DNA of 60,852 nt from an uncultured Pelagibacteraceae bacterium (GTDB lineage: Bacteria > Pseudomonadota > Alphaproteobacteria > Pelagibacterales > Pelagibacteraceae): assembly GCA_902632445.1 (NCBI GenBank), contig CACPCL010000006.1, positions 1 through 60,852 of the forward strand. The letters run 5' to 3'. The translations under genes were made by a program, and so were the position numbers. Under the pieces are notes generated by a model. The model did not search any database, was not told where the DNA came from, and was given only the letters and a program-made list of their open reading frames with translations. Shown here in pieces: positions 41,226 through 49,896 of this stretch (position 1 is the first letter of the stretch; each line of letters starts with the position of its first letter).

Positions 41226-42362
41226 TTAAGAGCTGAAAAGTTTGATAGCGTAATTTAACTGGTTATCTTTTTCAGAATTTATTAAAAAGTCTTCACCTTT
41301 TTCTTCTACTAGTATATCTGGAGTTACACCTACTTCAGAAATTGATTTACCTGATGGCAAATAATATTTAGAAATTGTTAGTCTTATTCCCCCTCCATTT
41401 TTTAATGGTATAATAGACTGAACCGAACCTTTTCCATATGAGTTTTCACCTAATATAATCGCTCTCTTGTGATCTTTCAAAGCACCTGCAAGTATTTCAG
41501 AGGCAGATGCAGAACCATTATTAATTAAAATTACTATTGGCTTCCCCTTAATCTCATCTCCTTTTCTTGCAAAAAACTTTCTTGTTTCTGAAACCTTTCT
41601 TCCTTTAGTTGATACAATTTCACCATCTTCCAAGAAAAAATCAGTAATATTTATTGCTTGTGTTAATAAACCACCGGGATTATTCCGAAGGTCAATTACA
41701 TAGCCTTTTAGGTTAGGCATTTTTTCATATTTTTTTACAGATTTTAAAAACTGCTTATCGCTATTCTCATTAAAAGATTTTAATCTTATGTAGCCTATGT
41801 TTTTTTCTTCACCAATTATTTCTGAACTAACCGACTGAACCTCAATAACTTTCCTAACAATTGTAAATTCTAATGGTTTTTTAACATTTTTTCTTCTTAC
41901 GGTTAAATCAATTGATGTGCCCACTGGTCCCCTCATTAATTTTACTGCCTCTAATAAAGATTTTCCTTGAACTTGTTCTTTACCAATTTTAACAATGTAA
42001 TCTCCTGATTTAATACCCGCTCTAGCAGCAGGAGTATCATCAATAGGAGAAATTACTTTCACTACTCCTGCTTCCATACCAATTTCAATACCCAACCCAC
42101 CAAACTCGCCTTTTGTATCAGTCTGCATTTCTTTAAAAAGTTCTGGACTCATATAGGCGGAGTATGGATCTAGTGACTGAAGCACTCCATTAATAGCAGA
42201 GTCCATCATTTCTGCTTGATCGACTTCATCAACATAATCTTTTTGAATATTTTCTAACACCTCACCAAAAAGATCTATTTTTTCATAAAGATCGCTTTTT
42301 GAATAAACTATTCCCGAGAAAATGTTAAAAATAAAAATTGATAAAATTAAAATTTTTTTCAT
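41226..42362 (-). CDS. ctpA: Carboxyl-terminal processing protease CtpA (S41)
   Basis: This 378-residue periplasmic serine protease cleaves C-termini of exported proteins. It has a signal peptide (MKKILILSIFIFNIFSGIVYSKS), a PDZ domain (EAGVVKVISPIDDTPAARAG to about residue 165), and the S41 catalytic Ser in NNGSASASEILAGAL near 295 with Lys in NSYGKGSVQ near 322. The ATG at 42362 is chosen because the signal peptide starts there and it overlaps the rsfS stop (ATGA). A longer reading from 42398 would place extra residues before the signal. Confidence 0.94.
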   Translation of the reverse strand: MKKILILSIFIFNIFSGIVYSKSDLYEKIDLFGEVLENIQKDYVDEVDQAEMMDSAINGVLQSLDPYSAYMSPELFKEMQTDTKGEFGGLGIEIGMEAGVVKVISPIDDTPAARAGIKSGDYIVKIGKEQVQGKSLLEAVKLMRGPVGTSIDLTVRRKNVKKPLEFTIVRKVIEVQSVSSEIIGEEKNIGYIRLKSFNENSDKQFLKSVKKYEKMPNLKGYVIDLRNNPGGLLTQAINITDFFLEDGEIVSTKGRKVSETRKFFARKGDEIKGKPIVILINNGSASASEILAGALKDHKRAIILGENSYGKGSVQSIIPLKNGGGIRLTISKYYLPSGKSISEVGVTPDILVEEKGEDFLINSEKDNQLNYAIKLFSS

Positions 42363-42706
42363 ATCATAGCTTTTTCTTTTGGAATTTCTTCTGACCACAT
42401 TTTCTCCAAATCATAAAATTCTCTTTTTTCTGGATGAAAAATATGCACAATTACGTCGTGCGCATCAACTAGTTTCCAGTCGCTACTTTCTTTTCCTTCA
42501 ATACGACAATTGTCTATTCCTAATTTTTTTAATTGGGCTACAAGAATTTCAGATAATGACTGCAAATGTCTTGAAGACGTACCAGAAGCTATAACCATAT
42601 AATCTGCAATGTATGATTTATTTTTTAAGTCAATACATATTATATTATGAGCTTTATTATCATCTAATATTTTTTCAACGTTATTTTTAATATCAATAAT
42701 CCCCAT
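42359..42706 (-). CDS. rsfS: Ribosome silencing factor RsfS
   Basis: This 115-residue protein binds L14 and blocks subunit joining when nutrients are scarce. Conserved segments are IICIDLKNKSYIADYMVIASGTSSRHLQ (residues 22-49) and DWKLVDAHDVIVHIFHPEKREFYDLEKMW near the end. It overlaps ctpA by four bases. The usual neighbour rlmH is not between rsfS and ctpA here. Confidence 0.95.
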   Translation of the reverse strand: MGIIDIKNNVEKILDDNKAHNIICIDLKNKSYIADYMVIASGTSSRHLQSLSEILVAQLKKLGIDNCRIEGKESSDWKLVDAHDVIVHIFHPEKREFYDLEKMWSEEIPKEKAMI

Positions 42707-42709
42707 TAA

Positions 42710-43246
42710 CTATTTAATTCCGTCCATTTTTTTTAATTGTGTCGATGATATTGATATGGGTTTATTTTTGATAAAGATAATTTTATTTTTAAAATTTTTA
42801 ACCACGATTGATTTCATTCCCTTTCTATCATATCCTTTTCTAGAAAAAACTATTAATTTTACTATTTTTACTATTTTTTTCCAGCTTTTCCACTTATGAA
42901 AGCTTATTAAATTATCAGAACCAATTATAAAGAAGATATTTTTATTTTTCTTTTTTTTTATAAAGTGATTTATCACATCAATGATTCTAGAAGATTTAAC
43001 AATATTATCTAGATGAATTATTTCAATTTTTTTTTGAGCTTTAGTTATTTTTTTTGCATATTTTATTCTTTCGTCTAAAGAATAAAAAGCCTTATTTTTA
43101 AATGGATTTTTTTTTGTAATAACCCAGTAAATTTTTTTTAATGTAAATTTTTTTATAGCGATTTTTGATATTCTCAAGTGCCCTTTATGTGCAGGATCAA
43201 AGCTACCACCTAATAAACCAATGCATTTTTTTCGGATATTTGCCAT
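42710..43246 (-). CDS. nadD: Nicotinate-nucleotide adenylyltransferase
   Basis: This 178-residue enzyme makes nicotinate adenine dinucleotide in NAD synthesis. It has the nucleotidyltransferase motif LLGGSFDPAHKGHLRISKIA near residue 11 and a C-terminal ISISSTQL corresponding to the family ISSTxxR. The ATG at 43246 is preferred to a TTG three bases earlier. It sits between proA and rsfS, with three-base spacing on each side. Confidence 0.92.
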   Translation of the reverse strand: MANIRKKCIGLLGGSFDPAHKGHLRISKIAIKKFTLKKIYWVITKKNPFKNKAFYSLDERIKYAKKITKAQKKIEIIHLDNIVKSSRIIDVINHFIKKKKNKNIFFIIGSDNLISFHKWKSWKKIVKIVKLIVFSRKGYDRKGMKSIVVKNFKNKIIFIKNKPISISSTQLKKMDGIK

Positions 43247-43249
43247 CAA

Positions 43250-44491
43250 CTACGGTCTAACAATTCCTTTTCCGGTAACAAGATATTTGTAAGATGTTAA
43301 TTGATTTATTCCCACAGGACCTCTAGGCGGAAGTTTGTTAGTAGAGATACCAATTTCACCACCAAAACCAAATTCTCCTCCGTCAGCAAATTGAGTTGAA
43401 ACATTGTGCATTGCTATTGAGCTATTAACGCTATTTAAAAAAATCTCAGCATTTTTTTTGTTGCCAGTAATAATGCTATCGGTATGCATTGTACCATATT
43501 TTAAAATATGTTTGATAGCACCATTTACATTTTTAACTGCCTTTATTGAAATAATTGCATCTAGATATTCTGTCTTCCAATCTTTTTCGGTAGTCTTTTT
43601 TAATTTTCCTTTAAAAATTTTATTAACTTTTTTATCAGCTCTTATTTCGCAGCCTGAATTTAAAAGAGCATTTATTATTTCTTTAGCATGTGAGTTTAAA
43701 GCTTTTTCTTCGATCAAAAGAGTTTCTACTGCTCCACAAATACTTGTCCTTCTCATTTTTGCGTTAATAATTAGATCTTTCGCCATTTTTATGTTTGCTG
43801 TTTTATCAACATAAATGTGACATAATCCTTCAAGATGACCAATTACGTGTATATTAGAAAATTTTTGTACTTTCGCTACAAGACCTTTCCCTCCTCTTGG
43901 CACAATAACATCAATATATGCGCTCATTTTTGATAAAAGTTGATCTACTATTTTTCTATTTTTATTCTCAATAAACTGAACACAGTTTTGATTTATATTA
44001 TTTTTTCTTAAATTATCTCTGAATAATTTAGCTAACAATCTATTTGAATTGAAAGCTTCAGATCCGCCTCTCAAAATAGAACAATTACCAGATTTTAAAC
44101 ATAATGCTGCAACATCAGCAGTTACATTAGGTCTACTTTCATATATTACACCTATAACACCAATTGGAGTTGTTACTTTTTTAATTGTCAAATTATTTGG
44201 TCTACGCCATGTTTCCAAAACTCTTCCTACTGGATCTCTAAATTTTGCTATTTCATTTATTGAATGTCTAATGCCTTCAATTCTTTTTTTATTCAAAATA
44301 AGTCTATCAACTAAATGCTTTCTTTTAACATTTTTAACATCTTTCAAATTCTCCCTGATTATTTTATTAGTATTTTTTAAAAGTGATCGATTGTAATTAT
44401 CTAAAACTTGTTTTATTTTTTTATGTTTAACACCTTTTAAATCTTCAAAGGCTTTTTTGGCGTTCTTTCCTATCAATTCTAAATAATTCAT
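43250..44491 (-). CDS. proA: Gamma-glutamyl phosphate reductase
   Basis: This 413-residue enzyme reduces glutamyl 5-phosphate to glutamate semialdehyde for proline synthesis. It shows VIGVIYESRPNVTADVAALC near residue 112, the catalytic Cys in MRRTSICGAVETLL near 250, and the C-terminal GPVGINQLTSYKYLVTGKG. It directly follows proB with no gap. Confidence 0.96.
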   Translation of the reverse strand: MNYLELIGKNAKKAFEDLKGVKHKKIKQVLDNYNRSLLKNTNKIIRENLKDVKNVKRKHLVDRLILNKKRIEGIRHSINEIAKFRDPVGRVLETWRRPNNLTIKKVTTPIGVIGVIYESRPNVTADVAALCLKSGNCSILRGGSEAFNSNRLLAKLFRDNLRKNNINQNCVQFIENKNRKIVDQLLSKMSAYIDVIVPRGGKGLVAKVQKFSNIHVIGHLEGLCHIYVDKTANIKMAKDLIINAKMRRTSICGAVETLLIEEKALNSHAKEIINALLNSGCEIRADKKVNKIFKGKLKKTTEKDWKTEYLDAIISIKAVKNVNGAIKHILKYGTMHTDSIITGNKKNAEIFLNSVNSSIAMHNVSTQFADGGEFGFGGEIGISTNKLPPRGPVGINQLTSYKYLVTGKGIVRP

Positions 44492-45583
44492 TTATAATAA
44501 TACCATATCATCTTTGTGAATTACCTCAGTTTTACTAAGATAACCAAGAATTGTTTCGATCTCTTTACTTTGTTTACCTTTAATTTTATCTATTTCAGTT
44601 GAGCTAAATGATGATAATCCTCTAGCTAGCTGAATATTATTTTGATCTAAAATTATTACATTTTCACCCTTTTTAAAATTTCCATTTATCTTAGTTATAC
44701 CAGCCGCTAGCAAGCTTTTCCCATTTAATAAGGCTTTAGCTGCTCCATTATCAATAAATATAGTTCCATTATAATTAAGAGAGCCAATGATCCATTTTTT
44801 TCTTGCATCTAAAGAAGAAATTTTTGGCAAGAAATGAGTATATTTTTTATTTTTAATCATATGTAAAATAGGGTTATTTACTTTACCATTAGCAATAAAC
44901 ATATGACTACCTGAATTCATACAAATCTTAGCAGCGTCTAACTTTGTAGATATTCCTCCTGAACCAAATTTATTTTTCTTATTATCTATGAGTGATGTGA
45001 TTTTCTCATTAATTGTAGTTACCTCCTTTATAATTCTTTTTCCTTTTGATTTGTCATATAATCCATCAACATCAGAAAGCAATATCAGCATATCAGCCCC
45101 AATAATTTGAGCTACTCTTGCGGCCAATCTATCATTGTCCCCGTATTTTATTTCACTTGTTGCCGTTGAGTCATTTTCATTTACTACTGGAATGGCTTTA
45201 AGTTTAAACAAATTGTCAAAAGTTCTTCTTACATTAATTGCTCTCCTTCTTTGTTCAGTGTCATCTGGACTAATTAAAATTTGACCAGTTTTAATTTTAT
45301 GTTTATCAAATAATTTTTGAAATTCTCCTGCAAGATGAATTTGACCAACTGCAGCAATAGCTTGACTCATTTCTAGTTTAATTTTTCTTTTTTTAATTTT
45401 GAGATATTTTTGTCCAAGAGCAATTGCACCTGAAGAAACAATAACGAAGTTTTTTCCTTTCCCATATTTTTTTATATCTTTAATAAGAGAAGTTACCCAC
45501 TTTTTTTTAAAAATACCTTTACTGTTAACTACAGTTGTAGACCCAAGTTTCAAAACTATTTTATTTGCGTTTTTAAAGAGCAT
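44492..45583 (-). CDS. proB: Glutamate 5-kinase
   Basis: This 363-residue enzyme phosphorylates glutamate as the first step to proline. The amino-acid kinase domain (KIVLKLGSTTVVN at the start, VNENDSTATSEIKYGDNDRLAARV near 135, GSGGISTKLDAAKICMNSG near 208) is followed by a C-terminal PUA domain (about residues 275-360). The start overlaps obgE by 11 bases, and proA follows directly. Confidence 0.96.
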   Translation of the reverse strand: MLFKNANKIVLKLGSTTVVNSKGIFKKKWVTSLIKDIKKYGKGKNFVIVSSGAIALGQKYLKIKKRKIKLEMSQAIAAVGQIHLAGEFQKLFDKHKIKTGQILISPDDTEQRRRAINVRRTFDNLFKLKAIPVVNENDSTATSEIKYGDNDRLAARVAQIIGADMLILLSDVDGLYDKSKGKRIIKEVTTINEKITSLIDNKKNKFGSGGISTKLDAAKICMNSGSHMFIANGKVNNPILHMIKNKKYTHFLPKISSLDARKKWIIGSLNYNGTIFIDNGAAKALLNGKSLLAAGITKINGNFKKGENVIILDQNNIQLARGLSSFSSTEIDKIKGKQSKEIETILGYLSKTEVIHKDDMVLL

Positions 45584-46556
45584 ATTTAATTAATAATTTT
45601 TTTATTTTCTGAATATCTTTGTTAGAATAAACAGAGACAATTTCGTATTTAGTTTTAATTTTTTTTTTAAACTCCTTTAATTTTTCATTAATCTCATTAT
45701 CCTTTAACAAATCTGACTTATTAAAAAAAATAATTTCCTTTTTTTTAATTAAGTTTTTATCATAATTAGATAGTTCCAATTTAATTTTTTTATAAGAATT
45801 AAACAAATTATCTTCTGATAGGTCAATCAAGTGAAGTAAAATTTTACATCTCTCTATATGTCTTAAGAATTTATCTCCAAGACCTACACCTTTATGTGCG
45901 CCCTCTACTAAACCTGGAATATCAGCTAAAGTAATTTCTTTACCTCCGTAGTAAGATACTCCTAAGTTTGGATTTATTGTTGTAAAAGGATAATTTGCTA
46001 TTTTAGGCTTAGCTCTAGTTAACGCTGCAAGTAAACTAGATTTACCAGCGTTAGGCTTACCTATGATTCCAATATCGGCGATTACTTTTAATTGAAGCCA
46101 AATCCAAAATTCTTCTCCTAATTTTCCATTTGTCTTTTTTCTTGGCGCTCTATTTGTTGAACTCTTAAACCTTACATTTCCAAGACCACCCTTGCCACCC
46201 GATGCCACTAGGTATTTTTCCTTATTTTTGGTAAAATCGTAAATTAATGTATTGTTATCCTCTTCATACACTTGAGTTCCTAGCGGAACTTTTAAAATCA
46301 AATCTTCCCCGTTAGCTCCAGTCCTATTCCTTTTACTTCCAGATTTTCCATGTTGAGCTTTAAAATGTTGTGCATATCTGAAATCAATTAACGTATTAAG
46401 ATTTCTATCAGATTGAACAATTATAGATCCTCCATCTCCACCGTCTCCACCATCTGGTCCACCAAACTCTACAAACTTTTCTCTTCTGAAGCTTGCAGAA
46501 CCTGACCCGCCATTTCCAGCTTTAATATAAATCTTTGCTTGATCTAAAAATTTCAT
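45573..46556 (-). CDS. obgE: Obg-family GTPase (CgtA)
   Basis: This 327-residue GTPase takes part in 50S assembly and stress control. A Gly-rich Obg domain (residues 1-157, GGPDGGDGGDGGSIIVQ) is followed by the G domain with GIIGKPNAGKSSLLAAL near 165, DIPGLVEGAHKGVGLG near 212 and FNKSDLL near 280. The C-terminal OCT domain of some homologues is absent. It lies downstream of rplU and rpmA as in most bacteria. Confidence 0.96.
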   Translation of the reverse strand: MKFLDQAKIYIKAGNGGSGSASFRREKFVEFGGPDGGDGGDGGSIIVQSDRNLNTLIDFRYAQHFKAQHGKSGSKRNRTGANGEDLILKVPLGTQVYEEDNNTLIYDFTKNKEKYLVASGGKGGLGNVRFKSSTNRAPRKKTNGKLGEEFWIWLQLKVIADIGIIGKPNAGKSSLLAALTRAKPKIANYPFTTINPNLGVSYYGGKEITLADIPGLVEGAHKGVGLGDKFLRHIERCKILLHLIDLSEDNLFNSYKKIKLELSNYDKNLIKKKEIIFFNKSDLLKDNEINEKLKEFKKKIKTKYEIVSVYSNKDIQKIKKLLIKYAL

Positions 46557-46566
46557 ACTTATAATA

Positions 46567-46592
46567 ATATAAATAACTTAAGTTATTTATAT
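46567..46592. repeat. 26-bp perfect AT-rich palindrome between rpmA and obgE
   Basis: The sequence is its own reverse complement, centred on CTTAAG. In the minus-strand transcript it would form an 11-pair AU stem with a UUAA loop in the short gap between rpmA and obgE. It could be a processing or mRNA-stability element. No T-run follows, so it is not a canonical terminator. Confidence 0.8.
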
Positions 46593-46596
46593 AGAT

Positions 46597-46851
46597 TTAA
46601 TTGGGGATTACAGAAACAAAAGTTCTGTTTAATTTAGATTTTTTGAATTTTACTTTTCCTTTGACTAAAGAAAAAATCGAGTGGTCTTTGCCCATACCAA
46701 CGTTATCACCAGGATGAATTCTAGTTCCTCTTTGTCTAACTATAATGTTACCAGGTATCACAATTTGATCACCATATTTTTTGACCCCAAGTCGTCTACC
46801 CTTACTATCTCGGCCGTTCTTCGATGATCCACCTGCTTTTTTTGTTGCCAT
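46597..46851 (-). CDS. rpmA: Ribosomal protein L27
   Basis: This 84-residue 50S protein contacts the peptidyl-transferase centre. It has the conserved start [26 protein letters not shown] and [21 protein letters not shown]. The N-terminus shows no cleavable extension. It follows rplU by eight bases. Confidence 0.97.
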   Translation of the reverse strand: MATKKAGGSSKNGRDSKGRRLGVKKYGDQIVIPGNIIVRQRGTRIHPGDNVGMGKDHSIFSLVKGKVKFKKSKLNRTFVSVIPN

Positions 46852-46859
46852 TTAATTTC

Positions 46860-47267
46860 CTATTTTTTTGCTTCTTTTTTTATAATCTTTTTTTCCTCTT
46901 TAACAAGTTTCTTTTTTTCCAATATTTTTGCTTCGCCTATGACTTTACCGCCTTTTGCTAAAATTTTTGTAATTTGTATCTTAGAATGACGTTGTCTATG
47001 ACCATTCTTTTTTCTTGAATGTTTTCTTCTCCTTTTATGAAAAACTAAAACAGTTCGATCTTTAACATTGTCCAAAAGTTTAGCTTCTACCGTGGCTCCT
47101 TCAACTTTAGGATTTCCAATCTCTGTACTTTTGTTATCACTTAAAAGTAAAACATTATCAAATTTTACAGTTTCACCAACTTTAGCATTAAGTTTTTCGA
47201 TTTCTAATATCTTACTTGCAGATACCTTGTACTGTTTTCCACCTGTTTCAATTATAGCAAATGACAT
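46860..47267 (-). CDS. rplU: Ribosomal protein L21
   Basis: This 135-residue 50S protein has the family start MSFAIIETGGKQYKVSASKIL and KRRRKHSRKKNGHRQRHSKIQI near residue 80. The Lys/Glu/Ala-rich last 30 residues form a charged tail (KKLVKEEKKIIKKEAKK). The ATG at 47267 is chosen because it begins the conserved domain. An in-frame start at 47291 would add eight residues. It is the first gene of the minus-strand operon and has a good promoter upstream. Confidence 0.96.
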   Translation of the reverse strand: MSFAIIETGGKQYKVSASKILEIEKLNAKVGETVKFDNVLLLSDNKSTEIGNPKVEGATVEAKLLDNVKDRTVLVFHKRRRKHSRKKNGHRQRHSKIQITKILAKGGKVIGEAKILEKKKLVKEEKKIIKKEAKK

Positions 47268-47293
47268 AAAATCTCTTTTTTTTATTTCCACGC

Positions 47294-47321
47294 AATATAT
47301 CCTTCAGTGCTAGCAAGTCAA
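47294..47321 (-). promoter_or_regulatory. Probable sigma-70 promoter for the rplU operon
   Basis: On the minus strand TTGACT (47321-47316) is followed after 16 bases by TATATT (47299-47294). Both boxes are close to consensus, and the predicted start lies about 20 bases before the rplU ATG. Confidence 0.65.
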
Positions 47322-47332
47322 GATTATTGAAG

Positions 47333-48091
47333 TTAAAAAGCATCCTTTAAATCTCGTAATTTTGAAAAAACTTGAACTTCAGAAGAGTCTTTTAGGCCTA
47401 AAGCATGCTTAATTTCAGGAACATTGCACCTTAAGAAAATATTTGTTTTAATTTCTTGATCTAAAGTAGAAGGTATAGTTGGTTGATTAGAATTTAATTT
47501 TTCTTGAATATAAATTTCCTTTTCTTTTAAAAAGGTATTTTTAGAATCATAAGCTAAACAGAAATCTAAATTAGATTTTGTGTATTCGTGTCCACAGTAG
47601 ATTTTTGTATCAGGAGGAAGGTTTTTAATTTTATTTAATGAATTAAACATTTCTTCATGAGTCCCCTCAAAAACTCTACCACATCCTAATGAAAATAATG
47701 TATCTCCAGTAAAAGCAATTTTTTCCTTACTAAAGAAAAAAACTATATGACCTTTTGTGTGACCTGGAACAAAAATTACCTCAAATTCCAAATTCCCAAT
47801 ATTTTGTTTTTGATTTTCTTTAAGATATATATCTATTCCAGGTATACGATCTTTATCTAAGTTTGAACCTAAAATTTTTGAATTATATTTTTTTTTAAGT
47901 TCTAAGTTTGCACCTACATGATCAGCATGATGATGAGTATTCAAAATAAAATCTAACTTTTTGTATTTATTTATTACTTTATCACAAGCCTCAAATTCAG
48001 ACGGATCTACTATTGAGATAGTGTTAACCCCTTCTTCACGAATTACATAACTGTAATTATCATTTAAACATGGAATAATTTCTACAATCAT
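47333..48091 (-). CDS. gloB: Hydroxyacylglutathione hydrolase (glyoxalase II)
   Basis: This 252-residue metallo-beta-lactamase-fold enzyme hydrolyses S-lactoylglutathione in methylglyoxal detoxification. It has the metal-binding THHHADHVG near residue 52, the GHTKGHIVFF His near 110, GDTLFSLGCGRVFEGT near 130, and the C-terminal CNVPEIKHALG segment. It abuts metW and closes the metX-metW-gloB minus-strand set. Confidence 0.93.
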   Translation of the reverse strand: MIVEIIPCLNDNYSYVIREEGVNTISIVDPSEFEACDKVINKYKKLDFILNTHHHADHVGANLELKKKYNSKILGSNLDKDRIPGIDIYLKENQKQNIGNLEFEVIFVPGHTKGHIVFFFSKEKIAFTGDTLFSLGCGRVFEGTHEEMFNSLNKIKNLPPDTKIYCGHEYTKSNLDFCLAYDSKNTFLKEKEIYIQEKLNSNQPTIPSTLDQEIKTNIFLRCNVPEIKHALGLKDSSEVQVFSKLRDLKDAF

Positions 48092-48685
48092 TTAACCTAT
48101 TAAAAAAATCCCTAATTTTGAAAAGAGATTTTTTATTTCTAAATTACCTTTTTTTATTAATGAAGTTGTATCTTCATTAACCCCAATAACTTTCTTTATA
48201 TTAATATTTTTTTCATCACAAAACTTAAATAAATCTTTAATTGTGCACATATGTAAATTAGGAGTATTATACCAAGTATTCGGTAGAGTTTTTGTTACCG
48301 GCATTTCACCAAAAAATAAAAGCTTTATTCTTACTTTCCAATACCCAAAATTTGGGATCGAAACTATTACTGATTTTCCTATTCTTAAAAGATTTTTTAA
48401 AACTTCCTCTGGCTCATAAAAGGCTTGTAACGTTTGGCTTAGGACAACATAGTCAAATGATTTATCAGGAAATTGATGAAGTTCAGTTTCCGCATTCCCT
48501 TGTATTACTGGTAATCCCTTGTGAATACACTGTTGCACATTATCTTGATTAAGTTCTAATCCACGAACTTCTATATTTTTTTCTTGTTTGAGAAAATTCA
48601 TAAGAGACCCATCTCCACAGCCAACATCTAAAACCCTGGTATCATTCGGCAACAATTCAGCAATTACTTTAAATTCTTTTTTCAT
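48092..48685 (-). CDS. metW: Methionine biosynthesis protein MetW
   Basis: This 197-residue protein has a SAM-methyltransferase-like fold, with VLDVGCGDGSLMNFL near residue 18, YVVLSQTLQAF near 80, and SIPNFGYWKVR near 110. MetW proteins accompany MetX in alphaproteobacteria and are thought to support MetX activity. The start overlaps metX by 17 bases, which fits a shared function. Confidence 0.93.
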   Translation of the reverse strand: MKKEFKVIAELLPNDTRVLDVGCGDGSLMNFLKQEKNIEVRGLELNQDNVQQCIHKGLPVIQGNAETELHQFPDKSFDYVVLSQTLQAFYEPEEVLKNLLRIGKSVIVSIPNFGYWKVRIKLLFFGEMPVTKTLPNTWYNTPNLHMCTIKDLFKFCDEKNINIKKVIGVNEDTTSLIKKGNLEIKNLFSKLGIFLIG

Positions 48686-49808
48686 TTTTAAACTTTTCGT
48701 ACATTGAATCTATAAAACTCTTTAATGTTTTTAAAAATTCTGGCTCATTTAATAAGAACGAGTCATGTCCTTTGTCTGTAATGATTTCTGAGTAAGAAAC
48801 ATCAGCACCAGATGCATTTAATGCGATCACAATATCTTTATTTTCTTTCGTCGTATAAAGCCAGTCAGATGAAAATGATATTACTAAAAATTTCGTATTT
48901 TGTTTTTTAAAAGCTTCGACCAAACCACCATTATATTGTTTGGAAAGATCAAAATAATCCATTGCTCTTGTTATATAAAGTATTGAATTTGCATCAAACC
49001 TTTCTACAAAAGCATAACCTTGATGTCTCAGATAACTTTCAACTTGAAAATCTGCATTAAAACTAAATTCATAATCAGCTTTTTCTTGTAATTTTCTTCC
49101 AAATTTTTCCTGCATACCTTTTTCAGATAAATAACTTATATGCCCAACCATTCTTGCTACTGCCAAACCATTTTTTGGCTGTACATTTTTGGATACATAT
49201 TTTCCATTTTCCCATACAGGATCAGCCATTATTGCTTGGCGCGCTAATTCGTTTAATGCAATATTCTGGGCACTATGGCTTGAACTACAAGCGATTGGAA
49301 TAGCAGAGAAGGCTTTATCCGGAAAAGTTGCACAGAATTGTAATAATTGCATTCCTCCCATTGATCCACCGGTCGCACATAAAAGTTTTTTAATTCCAAG
49401 ATGTTCAAGTAAAGACTCTTGAGCTCGCACCATATCTCTTATCGTAATAACTGGGAAATCTAATCCGTAAGGCATCTTTGTATCAGGATTAATATTTTTT
49501 GGTCCTAAAGAACCCATGCAACCACCAATAACATTAGCACAAATCACAAAATATTTGTTTGTATCTATAGCTTTACCTGGGCCAACTGCAGTGACCCACC
49601 ATCCCTCTTTTTTTGTAATCGGATTGGTTCCAGTAACGAATTGATCACCAGTTAATGCGTGAAAAACAAGAACTGCATTGTCTTTATTTCCATTCAATTT
49701 TCCATAAGTTTCGTACGCAAGTGGAAAATTACTTATCGTCTTTCCACAATCAAGCTTAAGTGATTTAGAAACATTTAATTTCTTTATATTTTCAAGTTTT
49801 ACATTCAT
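48669..49808 (-). CDS. metX: Homoserine O-acetyltransferase MetX
   Basis: This 379-residue alpha/beta hydrolase-fold enzyme activates homoserine for methionine synthesis. It has LAYETYGKLNG, VLVFHALTGDQFVTG, the nucleophile elbow GGSMGGMQLLQF near residue 150, and the late catalytic His in DKGHDSFLL near 350. The ATG at 49808 is chosen as it lies just beyond the T-run of the riboswitch terminator. An in-frame ATG at 49838 would read through that terminator. Expression is probably controlled by the SAM-II riboswitch upstream. Acetyl rather than succinyl specificity is assumed from family name only. Confidence 0.93.
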   Translation of the reverse strand: MNVKLENIKKLNVSKSLKLDCGKTISNFPLAYETYGKLNGNKDNAVLVFHALTGDQFVTGTNPITKKEGWWVTAVGPGKAIDTNKYFVICANVIGGCMGSLGPKNINPDTKMPYGLDFPVITIRDMVRAQESLLEHLGIKKLLCATGGSMGGMQLLQFCATFPDKAFSAIPIACSSSHSAQNIALNELARQAIMADPVWENGKYVSKNVQPKNGLAVARMVGHISYLSEKGMQEKFGRKLQEKADYEFSFNADFQVESYLRHQGYAFVERFDANSILYITRAMDYFDLSKQYNGGLVEAFKKQNTKFLVISFSSDWLYTTKENKDIVIALNASGADVSYSEIITDKGHDSFLLNEPEFLKTLKSFIDSMYEKFKNEKRI

Positions 49809-49810
49809 CC

Positions 49811-49836
49811 AAAAAAAAAGCCCAGCTAAACTGGGC
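49811..49836 (-). terminator. Intrinsic terminator of the metX SAM-II riboswitch
   Basis: On the minus strand GCCCAG, loop TTTAG and CTGGGC are followed by nine T, ending two bases before the metX ATG. The segment TTTAGCT (49830-49824) in the loop and 3' stem is fully complementary to AGCTAAA (49852-49846) at the aptamer 3' end, giving a plausible antiterminator. Confidence 0.88.
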
Positions 49837-49838
49837 AT

Positions 49839-49892
49839 CCCCCTTTTTAGCTACATTTGTTATGCGCTTGCAATACGGTTAAATCAGCGCGA
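49839..49892 (-). promoter_or_regulatory. SAM-II riboswitch aptamer upstream of metX
   Basis: The minus strand reads TCGCGCTGATTTAACCGTAT and continues TGCAAGCGCATAACAAATGT, then AGCTAAAAAGGGGG. This closely follows the known SAM-II class as I recall it, including the marine metagenomic aptamer used for the crystal structure: P1 stem GCGCT/AGCGC, the GATTTAACCGTATTGCAA loop, and the AAATGTAGCTAAAAAGG pseudoknot strand. SAM-II riboswitches sense S-adenosylmethionine and repress methionine genes in alphaproteobacteria. The promoter just upstream places the transcript start at about the first aptamer base. Confidence 0.95.
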
Positions 49893-49896
49893 GATA

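Noticed and set aside
43404-44396. Plus-strand frames opposite proA
   Set aside because: They overlap conserved proA motifs entirely and show shadow-type hydrophobic composition.
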